This document shows, piece by piece, positions 9,008-18,573 of a stretch of 64,000 nucleotides of DNA. The DNA comes from Marinobacterium zhoushanense (GTDB taxonomy: Bacteria > Pseudomonadota > Gammaproteobacteria > Pseudomonadales > Balneatricaceae). Position 1 is the first letter of the stretch; every line of letters starts with the position of its first letter. The position numbers and the translations under genes were made by a program. Where the stretch lies: the NCBI RefSeq assembly GCF_014641945.1, contig NZ_BMIJ01000005.1, forward strand, positions 158,718-222,717. Direction: 5' to 3'. Below the pieces are notes generated by a model, which saw nothing but the letters and a program-made list of their open reading frames with translations, was not told where the DNA came from and did not search any database.

Positions 9008-12000
9008 TTACTGCGCGTTGGTCGGAATCAGACGGGTAAAGCGGGGCAGGTAGTGCGGACCGCCCGCTTTCGGTCCGGTACCGGACAGGCCCTGACCGCC
9101 GAATGGCTGTACCCCGACCACGGCACCGATCTGGTTACGGTTGATGTAGGTGTTGCCGATCCGGGCGCGGGCCTCGATATGGGCCGCGGTGCGTTCGTTA
9201 CGGCTGTGGATACCCAGGGTCAGGCCGTATCCGGCGGCGTTGATCTGGTCGATCAGCTGGTCGAGATGGCGCGCTTCGTAACGGAGGACATGGATAATCG
9301 GGCCGAACTGTTCACGGCCGATCTGGTCGATGCGGTCGATCTCGACAGCGGTCGGTGGCACAAAGGTGCCGCGTTTGGCCTTGCCGGGCAGCGGTGTCTG
9401 CGCCAGTAGCTTGGCGTACTCCTTCATCCGCTCGATATGGGCGAGCAGGCCCGATTGGGCGGACTCGTCGATCACCGGGCCGATGTCGGTGCTCGGTAAT
9501 GCCGGGTCGCCGATGCGCAGCTCGGCCATCGCGCCCTTGAGCAGCTCGATGATGCGCTCGGCGATATCCGACTGCAGGCAGAGCACGCGTAGCGCGGAAC
9601 AGCGCTGGCCGGCCGAGGCGAAACCGGAGAGCACGGCATCCTTGACCACCTGCTCGGGTAGTGCAGTGGAGTCGACAATCATCGCGTTCTGACCGCCGGT
9701 TTCGGCGATCAGGGTTGCCGGCTCCCTGGCATCAGCGCCGTCGCGCAGGCTCAGCGCGCGGTTGATACGTTGCGCAGTTTCGGTGGAGCCGGTGAAGGCG
9801 ACACCGGCGATACGAGGGTCGGCGGTCAGCGCCGCGCCCACGGTGGCGCCGTCACCGGGCAGAAACTGGATTGCGCCGCCGGGTATACCCGCTTCGAGCA
9901 TCAGTTCGATGGCGCGGGCTGCGATCAGGCTGGTCTGCTCGGCCGGTTTGGCGATAACGCAGTTGCCGGCCACCAGCGCGGCACCGACCTGGCCCAAGAA
10001 GATCGCCAGCGGGAAGTTCCACGGGCTGATGCAGACGAAAATGCCGCGACCCTGGCGCTGCCATTTGGCGAGCCCGCCGTCCAGCCTGTGCAGATCCAGG
10101 TGCTCGGAAAACAGCTCCTCGGCGCGTGCCGGGTAGTAGCGGCAGAAATCCACCGCCTCGCGTACTTCGTCGATGCTGTCCTGGATGGTCTTGCCCGCTT
10201 CCTGGTGGCACAGGGCGACGAACTCCTCCAGATGTGCCTCAAGCAGGTCGGCCAGCCGGCGCAGGGCGTCGGCGCGCTCAGTCACTGCGGTCTGCTGCCA
10301 GGTCGGCAGGAAGCGCTCCGCCGCGTCAATCGCTTCGATCACCTGCCCCTCGCTGGCATACGTGACCTGGCCGACCAGGTTGTCTCGGTCCGCCGGAGAA
10401 CGAACATCACTGTGCAAGGCGGTTCCGGCGACCGTCTTGCCGGCGATGATCGGATCGGCCTGCCAGCATTGATTGAGATAGGCGTTGACTTGCTCCGCAA
10501 ACGGCCCCCATTCACTCTCGATCAGGATGTTGGGGCCAGATGAGGCTTTACGCTCAGCGCCGTAGATCTCGGTGGGCAGCGGGATATTCGGGTTGTGCAG
10601 GCTGTTGCGGCTGTGCAGTAACTGCCAGGGGTGCTGAACCAGGTCGGTGATCGGACAGCGCTGGTCGACCAGGCGGTGGACGAAGGAGGAGTTGGCGCCG
10701 TTCTCGAGCAGTCGGCGTACCAGATAGGGCAGCAGATCCTTATGGTTGCCGACCGGTGCGTAGATACGCACCGCCACGCCGGCCTGCTTCAGCACCTGAT
10801 CATAGAGTGCATCACCCATGCCGTGCAGGCGCTGGAACTCGAAGTCCGCGTGCTCGGCCAGGGTCATGATCGAGGCTACGGTATGCGCGTTATGGCTGGC
10901 GAACTGCGGCCAGATCAGGCCGCGTAGCTGCTCGCTGAGCAGGAAGCGGGCGCAGGCCAGATAGGAGACATCAGTACCCTCCTTACGGGTGAACACCGGA
11001 TAGCCGGCGAGCCCTCGCTGCTGGCACAGCTTGATCTCGCTGTCCCAGTAGGCGCCCTTGACCAGGCGCACCGGAATACGGTCGCCAACCTCCTGCGCCA
11101 GTGCGGCCAGCCAGGCCAGCACCGGCAGGGCGCGCTTGGAGTAGGCCTGTACCACCAGGCCCAGACCATCCCAGCCGCGGTTCTCCTCGCTACGGTAGAG
11201 CTTTTCGAACAGGCGCAGGGACAGCTCCAGGCGGTCGGCCTCCTCGGCATCGATGGTCAGCGCCACGTTCAGTGGTCGTGCGCGGCGGATTAGCAGCAAC
11301 ACGCGCTCGGCCAGCTCACTCATTACCCGCGCTTCCTGCAACACCTCATAGCGTGGGTGCAGGGCCGACAACTTGATCGACACGCTGGGCTTGGGTGAGC
11401 TGCCGACCTGGGGCATGGAGCCGACATGGTCGATGGCACGGGTGTAGTCGGTGTAGTACTTGTTGGCATCCGCTTCGGTTAGCGCCGCTTCGCCGAGCAT
11501 GTCGAAGGAGTAGGTGTAACCGCGCTCGCGGTATTCGCGACCGCGCTTGGAGGCCTCCGGCATATCGCGGCCGAGCACGAACTGGTGGCCCATGATCTTC
11601 ATCGCCTGCTGCATCACCTTGCGGATCACCGGCTCCGACAGGCGGTTGACCAGGCGGTTGATGACGCCCGACGGGGTGCCGTCTTCCCGCTCGTCAAGGC
11701 TGACCACCTTGCCGGTCAGCAGCAGGCCCCAGGTGGACGCATTGACCAGCAGCGAATCGGACTGGCTCAGGTGACGTTTCCAGTCGGCGATGCTCAATTT
11801 GTCGCGGATCAGGGCGTCGGCGGTTTCGGAATCCGGAATGCGCATCAGCGCTTCGGCCAGGCACATCAGCAGGATCCCTTCGCGGGTGTCCAGGCTGTAC
11901 TCCAGCAGCAGGGCGTCGATCATATGGATCGCACCATCATCGGCACGCACCTGTTCGATCAGATTGGTGGCGCAGGCCTCGGTGGTCGCCAGCTCATCGC

Positions 12001-12139
12001 TACTTGGCTCGGCCAGGGCCATCAACTCGCGCAGAACCTGATCTTCATCGGCGGCATAGAGCGGCGAAATCAACTGCCAGATCTGGCTCAAAGGTTGACG
12101 GATAAAACCGGGGTCGAGTACGTCGATAGCCTTGAACAT
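9008..12139 (-). CDS. putA: Bifunctional proline dehydrogenase / L-glutamate-5-semialdehyde dehydrogenase
   Basis: The 1043-residue enzyme converts proline to glutamate in two steps. The FAD-dependent proline dehydrogenase barrel covers roughly residues 200-500 (SIKLSALHPRYE, RLVKGAYWDSEIK, ASHNAHTVASI). The NAD-dependent dehydrogenase covers about 570-1025, with Glu in LIAETGGQNAMIVDS and the catalytic Cys in SAGQRCSALRV. It begins with MFKAIDVLDPGFIRQPL and has no ribbon-helix-helix domain, so it cannot repress its own operon as the E. coli protein does. It stops right after GLSGTGPKAGGP...YLPRF, the type A length; the extra C-terminal domain is encoded by the next gene. An AraC regulator lies 202 bases upstream. 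Confidence 0.96.
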   Translation of the reverse strand: MFKAIDVLDPGFIRQPLSQIWQLISPLYAADEDQVLRELMALAEPSSDELATTEACATNLIEQVRADDGAIHMIDALLLEYSLDTREGILLMCLAEALMRIPDSETADALIRDKLSIADWKRHLSQSDSLLVNASTWGLLLTGKVVSLDEREDGTPSGVINRLVNRLSEPVIRKVMQQAMKIMGHQFVLGRDMPEASKRGREYRERGYTYSFDMLGEAALTEADANKYYTDYTRAIDHVGSMPQVGSSPKPSVSIKLSALHPRYEVLQEARVMSELAERVLLLIRRARPLNVALTIDAEEADRLELSLRLFEKLYRSEENRGWDGLGLVVQAYSKRALPVLAWLAALAQEVGDRIPVRLVKGAYWDSEIKLCQQRGLAGYPVFTRKEGTDVSYLACARFLLSEQLRGLIWPQFASHNAHTVASIMTLAEHADFEFQRLHGMGDALYDQVLKQAGVAVRIYAPVGNHKDLLPYLVRRLLENGANSSFVHRLVDQRCPITDLVQHPWQLLHSRNSLHNPNIPLPTEIYGAERKASSGPNILIESEWGPFAEQVNAYLNQCWQADPIIAGKTVAGTALHSDVRSPADRDNLVGQVTYASEGQVIEAIDAAERFLPTWQQTAVTERADALRRLADLLEAHLEEFVALCHQEAGKTIQDSIDEVREAVDFCRYYPARAEELFSEHLDLHRLDGGLAKWQRQGRGIFVCISPWNFPLAIFLGQVGAALVAGNCVIAKPAEQTSLIAARAIELMLEAGIPGGAIQFLPGDGATVGAALTADPRIAGVAFTGSTETAQRINRALSLRDGADAREPATLIAETGGQNAMIVDSTALPEQVVKDAVLSGFASAGQRCSALRVLCLQSDIAERIIELLKGAMAELRIGDPALPSTDIGPVIDESAQSGLLAHIERMKEYAKLLAQTPLPGKAKRGTFVPPTAVEIDRIDQIGREQFGPIIHVLRYEARHLDQLIDQINAAGYGLTLGIHSRNERTAAHIEARARIGNTYINRNQIGAVVGVQPFGGQGLSGTGPKAGGPHYLPRFTRLIPTNAQ

Positions 12140-12341
12140 AGCGATCTCCTAACCTGTGCTGTGCCGGATTGATACAACGGGAGGGCTCGGCTTTCAGGTC
12201 CGATGCAGATTGCTCGAAAAGTACTCATTACTGTAGACCCTGCCCAATCTACCTGCAGGTTAAGGAAGTTTGTTGGTTTGGGTCTTTCCCCAGGCTCCGG
12301 GGTTTTTGTCCCGTTCTACGGAGTTGGCTCGGTGGCGCAGG

Positions 12342-13148
12342 TTAACGCTGATGGGTGCGGCGATAGCGCAAGGGGGATGTGTCGAAACGGCGGCCGAAGG
12401 CACGGGTCAGATTGCTCTGGCTGGCAAAACCGAAACGCGCCGCCAGCTCCGAGATGCCGCAGTCGGTATTCGCCAGCGCGGTGGCGACGGACTGCAGCCG
12501 ACGCTCCATAACATATTGTTGCGGGGTCTGTCCGGTCTGGTCGCGGAACAGGGCGAAGAACTGGCTCTCACTCAGGCAGACACTGCCGGCGAGTTCCGCG
12601 ACGTCGATGCGACGTTCGATATGCAGGTCGATATAGGTGTCGATCAGGGCCAGGTTCAACCGGCCCATACGGCGGGGCTGGCTGTGCTGCTGTTCCAGTT
12701 GCCGTTGCAGGGCGCACACCAATGTGCTGGCACAGGCATCCTGCAACAGGGTGTCGGACGGGTTCTGCTGCATCTCCCGGCTCAGGGCGTTAAGCAGCAG
12801 CTGCATCTGCGGTGCGCAGTTGAAGTAGTCGGGACGTTTGAACAACTGCTCTATTCGTTGTTGCAACGGCCGGTCTTCGCCCTCGGTGGGCAGATTGACC
12901 ACGACGATACGGTTATCGCCCAGGCCGTGGAAGGCGTGTCCCGTCGCCGATGGCAGCAGGCAACCCCAGCCGAAGTTGACCGGGCGGCAGTAGCCGGCCA
13001 GATCGAATTCGGTATCGCCTTCCAGGCCGAACACCAGCTGATGATAGCCATGATCATGCTGGTCGGCGCTGTCCGGCAGGGAGATAACGCTGGTCTCTTT
13101 ACGCATGATGCCGACAGAAGTTTGGTAAGCCTGGATGCAGTCTATCAC
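12342..13148 (-). CDS. AraC-family regulator, probable activator of proline use (PruR-like)
   Basis: The 268-residue protein has an N-terminal cupin-like sensing part (HDHGYHQLVFGLEG...) and a C-terminal double helix-turn-helix. The latter shows IDVAELAGSVCLSESQFFALFRDQTGQTPQQYVMERRL and CGISELAARFGFASQSNLTRAFGRRF in two separate blocks. It sits immediately upstream of putA on the same strand. In Pseudomonas aeruginosa the AraC/XylS activator PruR is encoded next to putA and is needed for putA/putP expression, and the PutA here lacks its own repressor domain. The assignment to proline control is therefore likely, but it rests on position and family rather than on a recognised binding site. 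Confidence 0.8.
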   Translation of the reverse strand: MIDCIQAYQTSVGIMRKETSVISLPDSADQHDHGYHQLVFGLEGDTEFDLAGYCRPVNFGWGCLLPSATGHAFHGLGDNRIVVVNLPTEGEDRPLQQRIEQLFKRPDYFNCAPQMQLLLNALSREMQQNPSDTLLQDACASTLVCALQRQLEQQHSQPRRMGRLNLALIDTYIDLHIERRIDVAELAGSVCLSESQFFALFRDQTGQTPQQYVMERRLQSVATALANTDCGISELAARFGFASQSNLTRAFGRRFDTSPLRYRRTHQR

Positions 13149-13289
13149 AAGGTTGACTGTTGTTGATCATGCGCTCAGGCATTGGTTGTATACCGAATGC
13201 TCTAAGGAGGTACGCCGCGGCCCCCTAAATCGGTACAATGGCGCCCAACTTGTTTATAGCGACTTACGGCAAATTACAGGATAGACACC

Positions 13290-14354
13290 ATGGTTGAGCT
13301 TAAGAACGACCGCTTTCTGCGCGCACTGCTGCGCGAACCGGTAGATTGCACGCCGGTCTGGATGATGCGCCAGGCTGGACGATATCTGCCGGAGTATCGT
13401 GAAACGCGCGCGCGTGCCGGTGATTTCATGAGCCTGTGCATGAATCCCAAACTCGCCTGCGAAGTGACACTGCAGCCGCTGGAGCGTTACGACCTGGATG
13501 CCGCGATCCTGTTCTCCGATATTCTGACTATCCCCGATGCCATGGGGCTGGGGCTCTACTTCGAAGCCGGCGAGGGTCCGCGCTTCAAGAAGATCGTACG
13601 CACCGCCGATGACGTGGCGGCGTTGCCGGTGCCGGATGTGAAGCGCGATCTGGATTACGTGATCGCCGCGGTCCGCGAGATCCGCTCGGCACTGGCCGGC
13701 CGGGTGCCGCTGATCGGCTTCTCCGGTAGCCCCTGGACCCTGGCGACCTATATGGTTGAGGGCGGCTCGAGCAAGGATTTCCGTCATATCAAGGAGATGA
13801 TGTATGCCCGTCCCGAGGTGATGCATGAGCTGCTGGCCAAACTTGCCGACGCGGTCACCCTCTACCTGAACGAGCAGATTCTGGCCGGCGCCCAGGCGGT
13901 ACAGATCTTCGATACCTGGGGCGGTGCGCTGAGCGGGCCGATGTACCTTGAGTTCTCGCTGGCATATATGAAGCGCATCGTTGACGGCCTGATCCGTGAG
14001 AACGAAGGGCGTCGAGTGCCCTGTATCCTGTTCACCAAGAACGGCGGTCAGTGGCTGGAGACGATGGCTGATAGCGGCGCCGATGCGCTGGGCCTGGATT
14101 GGACCACCGACATCGGCGATGCCCGTCGTCGGGTGGGCGACCGGGTAGCGCTACAGGGCAACATGGATCCGAGCGTGCTGTATGCCCCTGCGGACCGTAT
14201 CCGCAGCGAAGTGGCCGCGATTCTGCAGAGCTTCGGGCCTGGCACCGGGCATGTGTTCAACCTGGGTCACGGCATCCACCAGTTCGTCGATCCGGAAAGC
14301 GCCGGCGTATTCGTCGATGCGGTGCATGAACTCAGTGCTTCCTATCACGACTGA
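13290..14354 (+). CDS. hemE: Uroporphyrinogen decarboxylase
   Basis: The 354-residue cytoplasmic enzyme removes four acetate carboxyls from uroporphyrinogen III to give coproporphyrinogen III in heme synthesis. The N-terminal family signature [17 protein letters not shown] is intact. The substrate-binding aspartate lies in [16 protein letters not shown], and [19 protein letters not shown] is typical. The length equals the family norm. ATG 13290 follows a CAGGAT ribosome site and the translated start ([18 protein letters not shown]) fits homologues. It is transcribed away from the AraC gene and is followed 91 bases later by the carbonic anhydrase gene on the same strand. Confidence 0.97.
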   Translation: MVELKNDRFLRALLREPVDCTPVWMMRQAGRYLPEYRETRARAGDFMSLCMNPKLACEVTLQPLERYDLDAAILFSDILTIPDAMGLGLYFEAGEGPRFKKIVRTADDVAALPVPDVKRDLDYVIAAVREIRSALAGRVPLIGFSGSPWTLATYMVEGGSSKDFRHIKEMMYARPEVMHELLAKLADAVTLYLNEQILAGAQAVQIFDTWGGALSGPMYLEFSLAYMKRIVDGLIRENEGRRVPCILFTKNGGQWLETMADSGADALGLDWTTDIGDARRRVGDRVALQGNMDPSVLYAPADRIRSEVAAILQSFGPGTGHVFNLGHGIHQFVDPESAGVFVDAVHELSASYHD

Positions 14355-14445
14355 ACCTGCACACCGCTTTATCATCATAGCTATACCCCGCCCGGCGGAT
14401 CCGCGCTGGGCGTAATCAGCCATCTCAAGACCCAACGGAAGAATT

Positions 14446-15120
14446 ATGAACAGGCTTAATGATCTGTTTGAGAAAAACCGCAGCTGGTCCGAGCGGATCA
14501 CCGAGCAGGATCCGGAGTTTTTCTCCACTCTGGCGAACCAGCAGGCGCCGGACTACCTGTGGATCGGCTGCTCCGACAGCCGGGTGCCGGCGAACCAGAT
14601 CGTCGATCTGCTGCCGGGCGAGCTCTTTGTTCACCGCAACGTGTCCAACCTGGTGGTGCACTCCGACATGAACTGCCTGTCGGTGCTGCAGTTCGCGGTT
14701 GAGGTACTGAAGGTCAAGCACATCATGGTGGTTGGTCACTACGGCTGCGGCGGGGTGCGTGCGGCGATGGACAGCGCGCGCCACGGCCTGATCGACAACT
14801 GGCTCAGCCATATCCGCGATGTCTATATCCAGTACCGCGACCTGGTTGGCCCCTGGCAGGATACGGTGGAACAGAACGAGCGCCTGTGCGAGCTCAATGT
14901 CATCGAACAGGCGCACAACGTCTGCAACACCACCATCGTGCAGGACGCCTGGGATCGCGGCCAGGAGCTGACCGTGCATGGCTGGGTCTACAGCCTGACC
15001 AATGGCCAGGTGATCGATCTGGATTTCTGCGTCGATGGACGCGAGCGGCTTGACACCCAGCTCGGCAGTGCAGTGGCGCGGGTTCAGCGACTAGTATCAA
15101 ACCAGGGCTCCGACGACTAA
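14446..15120 (+). CDS. can: Beta-class carbonic anhydrase
   Basis: The 224-residue enzyme interconverts CO2 and bicarbonate in the cytoplasm. The zinc ligands are visible as the cysteine and aspartate of CSDSRVPANQ (about residue 42) and the histidine and cysteine of HYGCGGVRAA (about residue 98), the pattern of the E. coli Can clade. A purine-rich GGAAGAATT site precedes ATG 14446. Its last 24 bases overlap the end of the convergent YeiH-family gene, so the two coding regions share their tails on opposite strands. Such an overlap ties the two stops together and leaves no room for a terminator between them. Confidence 0.95.
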   Translation: MNRLNDLFEKNRSWSERITEQDPEFFSTLANQQAPDYLWIGCSDSRVPANQIVDLLPGELFVHRNVSNLVVHSDMNCLSVLQFAVEVLKVKHIMVVGHYGCGGVRAAMDSARHGLIDNWLSHIRDVYIQYRDLVGPWQDTVEQNERLCELNVIEQAHNVCNTTIVQDAWDRGQELTVHGWVYSLTNGQVIDLDFCVDGRERLDTQLGSAVARVQRLVSNQGSDD

Positions 15121-16176
15121 GGTCACGGCCGCCCCAGCGACAACCAATACCAGAAACAGCAGGGCACCCAGCAGTAGCGGCTTCAGGCCGCTGCGTTTCA
15201 ATGCTGCGAGACGGGTTTCCAGGCCCAGTGCCGCCATGGCCATGGCCAGCAGCAGGGTGTCCAGATGCCGAATCTGCTCCTGCAGGATGGGGCTGAGCAG
15301 ACCGCTGGCGTTGACCAGCGGCATCAGCAGAAACAGCAGAGCAAACCATGGCAGGTTGATGCTCACCGCGCCCCCGTCCCTGTCTTCCCGCCGAGCGAAA
15401 TAGGCAGACACCACCAGTATCAGCGGTACCAGCAGCATCACGCGGATCAGCTTGGTGATCACCGCCGCCTGCCCCGCCTCGGGACTCAACGCACCGGCTG
15501 CTGCCGCGACTTGCGCCACTTCATGTACCGTCGCGCCGAGATAGCGGCCGAATGTCAGCTCCGAGCCACCGAACAACCGCGCAATCGGTTCCAGCGTCCA
15601 TAGCCAGGGATAGAGCAGCATGGCGCAGGTGCCAAAGAGCACCACGGTGGCGATCGCCACCGGGATATCCTGGGCCTTTGCGCGCAGTGCTGGTGCGATC
15701 GCCAGAATCGCTGCGGCCCCGCAGACCGCGCTGCCGGCGCCGACCAGCAGCGCGGTTTTCAGCTCCAGTTTCAGTAAGCGGGTGCCAGCCCAGCCGGCCA
15801 GCAGGAAAACGCCTGCCACCACGAGCAGGTCGCTGAGCAGAGCTTCACTGCCCACCTGAAGCAGGTCATCGAGTCCTATTCTCAAACCGTACAATACTAT
15901 CCCCGCCCGCAGCAGTCGCGTGCGGGCGAGCTGTGTGCCTGCCGTCGTACGCTCGCTTATGTTCCGGGGCAGCCATTGACCCAGAGCCAGGCCCAGCAGC
16001 ATCGCCAGCGTCAGTGTGCCAAGGGTGGTGAAGAGTGGTTGAGACCCCAGTGCCAGCGCGAGCAAGGCGATGACGGCACTTAGCGCCAGTCCGGGCAGTC
16101 TTGTGCCGATCGCGAGAAGTGCTCGACGCAGCGGTACCGGGTGTGGCGAATAGTGTGTGATCTGTTCCAGCGCCAT
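15097..16176 (-). CDS. YeiH-family (UPF0324) putative inner-membrane exporter
   Basis: The 359-residue protein is almost wholly hydrophobic with about 10 helices. It contains the family stretches IVLYGLRIGL and VGAGSAVCGAAAI, and YLGATVHEVAQVAAAAG. YeiH proteins are annotated as putative sulfate or sulfonate-related exporters; the transported molecule is not firmly established. The gene faces away from a LysR gene, the same divergent pair arrangement as YeiE/YeiH in enterobacteria, which supports regulation by that LysR protein. Its 3' end overlaps the carbonic anhydrase gene by 24 bases. Confidence 0.85.
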   Translation of the reverse strand: MALEQITHYSPHPVPLRRALLAIGTRLPGLALSAVIALLALALGSQPLFTTLGTLTLAMLLGLALGQWLPRNISERTTAGTQLARTRLLRAGIVLYGLRIGLDDLLQVGSEALLSDLLVVAGVFLLAGWAGTRLLKLELKTALLVGAGSAVCGAAAILAIAPALRAKAQDIPVAIATVVLFGTCAMLLYPWLWTLEPIARLFGGSELTFGRYLGATVHEVAQVAAAAGALSPEAGQAAVITKLIRVMLLVPLILVVSAYFARREDRDGGAVSINLPWFALLFLLMPLVNASGLLSPILQEQIRHLDTLLLAMAMAALGLETRLAALKRSGLKPLLLGALLFLVLVVAGAAVTLVVGALV

Positions 16177-16291
16177 GCTCAGTACTCCCTAGGCGTAGAA
16201 TGTTGGGGAATGGAGGCAGTGTACGGGGTAGTAAACGATCGTAAAAATGGATTAGATATATTTAAATAACCTAAAAAACAGGTATGTGCTG

Positions 16292-17167
16292 ATGATTTCG
16301 CTGCGACAGGTACAGGTGTTTCTGGCGGTGGCAGAGCAGGGATCGACCACGGCAGCGGGTGAAGCGATCGCGCTGTCGCAGTCAGCGACCAGTGCGGCCC
16401 TGGCCGAGCTGGAGCAGCGCCTGGGCGTCGAGCTGTTCGATCGCGTCGGGCGCAAGTTGGTGCTGAACGGCAATGGTCGTGTGTTCTATCCTGAGGCGCG
16501 CCAGTTGCTGACCCAGTCAGAGCAGATGACGCGTCTGTTCTCCGACCGGGGCGGCCGGCTCCAGCTCGGTGCCAGTACCACCATCGGTAACTACCTGTTA
16601 CCCAGGCTACTGGCGCAGTTGCCGACGGGGCAGACCGGTGCCCAGGTCAGCATCGCCAACACCGGCGACATTGCCGAGCAGGTGGCACGTTGTGAGCTTG
16701 AACTGGGCTTGGTCGAGGGCAGCGTGCAACATCCGGATCTCAGCGTGAAACAGTGGCGTCGGGACGAGATGCTGATAGTGGCGGCCGCTGGATCAGCCTG
16801 GCTGCGATCGGATATGGCGGATGCCGAGTTGGCGGCGGCGCCCTGGATCGTGCGCGAACGGGGCTCGGGTACCCGTAGCGTGGTGGAGCAGCAGCTGTTG
16901 GCAGGGTTGGACCGGGTCAACATAGCCTACGAACTGGGTAGTTCAGAAGCGATCCGCAGTGCCCTGCTGGCGGGGCTTGGAATCAGCTGTCTGTCGCGCC
17001 AGGTGGTGGCGCGGGAGCTGGATAGCGGCGAGCTGGTCGAGCTGGCGCCTGAGCGCAGGATCAGCCGCTGGTTTTACATCGTGCAGCATCGCCAGCGCCG
17101 GCAAACACCGGCACTGACGCGGTTTATCGAGCGCTGCCTGTCGCAGGTCGATGGCTTATCAGGTTAG
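16292..17167 (+). CDS. LysR-family transcriptional regulator (YeiE-like)
   Basis: The protein has an N-terminal winged helix (ISLRQVQVFLAVAEQGSTTAAGEAIALSQSATS in several blocks) and a periplasmic-binding-like effector domain from about residue 90. ATG 16292 is chosen because MISLRQVQVF is where relatives start and AGGT lies 9 bases upstream; a GTG at 16286 is possible. It is divergent from the YeiH-family gene with 115 bases between, so it probably controls that promoter. YeiE-type regulators respond to sulfite in enterobacteria; that ligand is only a guess here. Its TAG overlaps the stop codon of the convergent metY gene. Confidence 0.87.
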   Translation: MISLRQVQVFLAVAEQGSTTAAGEAIALSQSATSAALAELEQRLGVELFDRVGRKLVLNGNGRVFYPEARQLLTQSEQMTRLFSDRGGRLQLGASTTIGNYLLPRLLAQLPTGQTGAQVSIANTGDIAEQVARCELELGLVEGSVQHPDLSVKQWRRDEMLIVAAAGSAWLRSDMADAELAAAPWIVRERGSGTRSVVEQQLLAGLDRVNIAYELGSSEAIRSALLAGLGISCLSRQVVARELDSGELVELAPERRISRWFYIVQHRQRRQTPALTRFIERCLSQVDGLSG

Positions 17168-18441
17168 AGCTGGCACTTGGCCAATGCCTGCTCCAGGTCG
17201 GTGGTCAGATCGTCGATATGTTCGATACCGATCGACAGCCGCACCATCTCCGGTGACACACCGGCCGAGGCCAGTTCGGCATCATTGAGCTGACGGTGGG
17301 TGGTCTCCGCCGGAATCGACGCCAACGACTTGCAGTCGCCGATGTTGACCAGTCGGGTGAACACCTCCAGCGCATCGTAGAAGCGGCGGGTACCTTCGCG
17401 GCCGGACTTGAGGCCGAAGCTGAGGATGCCGGACGACTTGCCGTTCATATATTTCTGCGCCAGAGCGTGATCCTTATGGCTCTCAAGGCCCGCGTACTTG
17501 ACCCAGGTGACCGCCGGATGGTTCTCCAAATATTCGGCGACCTTCTGCGCGTTCTCGCAGATACGTTCCATGCGCAATGGCAGGGTTTCCAGCCCCTGCA
17601 GCAGCAGGAATACGTTCATCGGTGAGATTGCCGCGCCCATGTTTCGCAGCGGCACCACGCGGGCGCGGCCGATGAACGCCGCGGGTCCGAACGCTTCGGT
17701 GTAGACCACGCCGTGGTAGGAAGGGTCCGGCTCGTTGAGCAGCGCGAAGCGCTCCTTGTGGTCGGCCCAGGGGAATTTGCCGGAGTCGACGATCACCCCG
17801 CCGATCGAGTTGCCGTGGCCGCCGACATACTTGGTCGCGGAGATCACCACGATATCGGCACCCTGCTCGATCGGGCGCCACAGCGCCGGGCTGGGTACGG
17901 TGTTATCCACAATCACCGGCACACCCTGGCGGTGCGCCAGTTCGGCGATCCTCTCCATGTCGGCGATACCGCCGGAGGGGTTGCCGATGGTTTCGCAGAA
18001 CACCGCCTTGGTGCGCGCGTCGATCAGCGACTCCATCTTGGCGAAATCGTCCTTGTTGACGAAGCGAACCTCGATCCCCTGGCGTGGCAGGGTGTGGGCG
18101 AACAGGTTGTAGGTGCCGCCATACAGCTCGCTGGTGGCGATGATGTTGTCACCCACCTCGCACAGGGTCTGGATGGCATAGGTTATGGCGGCCATGCCGG
18201 AGGCAACGGCCAGACCTGCGATGCCGCCCTCCATCGCCGCGACACGCTGCTCGAGCACATCGTTGGTCGGGTTCATGATGCGGGTGTAGATGTTGCCCGC
18301 CACCTTCAGGTCGAACAGATCGGCGCCGTGCTGGGCGTCGTCGAAGGCGTAGGAGGTGGTCTGGTAGATCGGCACCGCGACGGCCTTGGTCGTCGGGTCT
18401 GGGCTGTAACCGGCGTGAACGGCGAGGGTTTCCAGTTTCAT
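17164..18441 (-). CDS. metY: O-acetylhomoserine sulfhydrylase (aminocarboxypropyltransferase)
   Basis: The 425-residue PLP enzyme makes homocysteine from O-acetylhomoserine and sulfide. The N-terminus LETLAVHAGYSPDPTTKAVA, the YTRIMNPTNDVLE phosphate-binding region, and SATKYVGGHG with the Schiff-base lysine are diagnostic of the MetY branch. So are the length and the long insertion near FALLNEPDPSYHGV; shorter MetZ/MetB enzymes lack them. It reads divergently from radA. The 132-base gap between them holds a perfect 7-bp inverted repeat at 18486-18504 (AGCACCG / CGGTGCT) of unknown function. Confidence 0.94.
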   Translation of the reverse strand: MKLETLAVHAGYSPDPTTKAVAVPIYQTTSYAFDDAQHGADLFDLKVAGNIYTRIMNPTNDVLEQRVAAMEGGIAGLAVASGMAAITYAIQTLCEVGDNIIATSELYGGTYNLFAHTLPRQGIEVRFVNKDDFAKMESLIDARTKAVFCETIGNPSGGIADMERIAELAHRQGVPVIVDNTVPSPALWRPIEQGADIVVISATKYVGGHGNSIGGVIVDSGKFPWADHKERFALLNEPDPSYHGVVYTEAFGPAAFIGRARVVPLRNMGAAISPMNVFLLLQGLETLPLRMERICENAQKVAEYLENHPAVTWVKYAGLESHKDHALAQKYMNGKSSGILSFGLKSGREGTRRFYDALEVFTRLVNIGDCKSLASIPAETTHRQLNDAELASAGVSPEMVRLSIGIEHIDDLTTDLEQALAKCQL

Positions 18442-18573
18442 CGGGGCGTCCTGTGCTTGTTATTTATTCTCGAACGCCTGAGTCTAGCACCGGATCTCGG
18501 TGCTTGTAGACGACCAAAGTCAGCAATTGGTGGCGCAGCGGGTTAAAATCGGCGGATTGATTGAGGAGAGCGT

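Noticed and set aside
8294..9010. Frameshift splitting one long putA into two reading frames
   Set aside because: The short PutA ends normally after PHYLPRF, and the next cistron has its own GGAGG site and start codon, so the split is stable.
12290..12311. CCCC-AGGCTCC-GGGG followed by TTTTT between putA and the AraC gene, as a + strand terminator
   Set aside because: The stem is only four to five pairs, and no + strand gene ends there.
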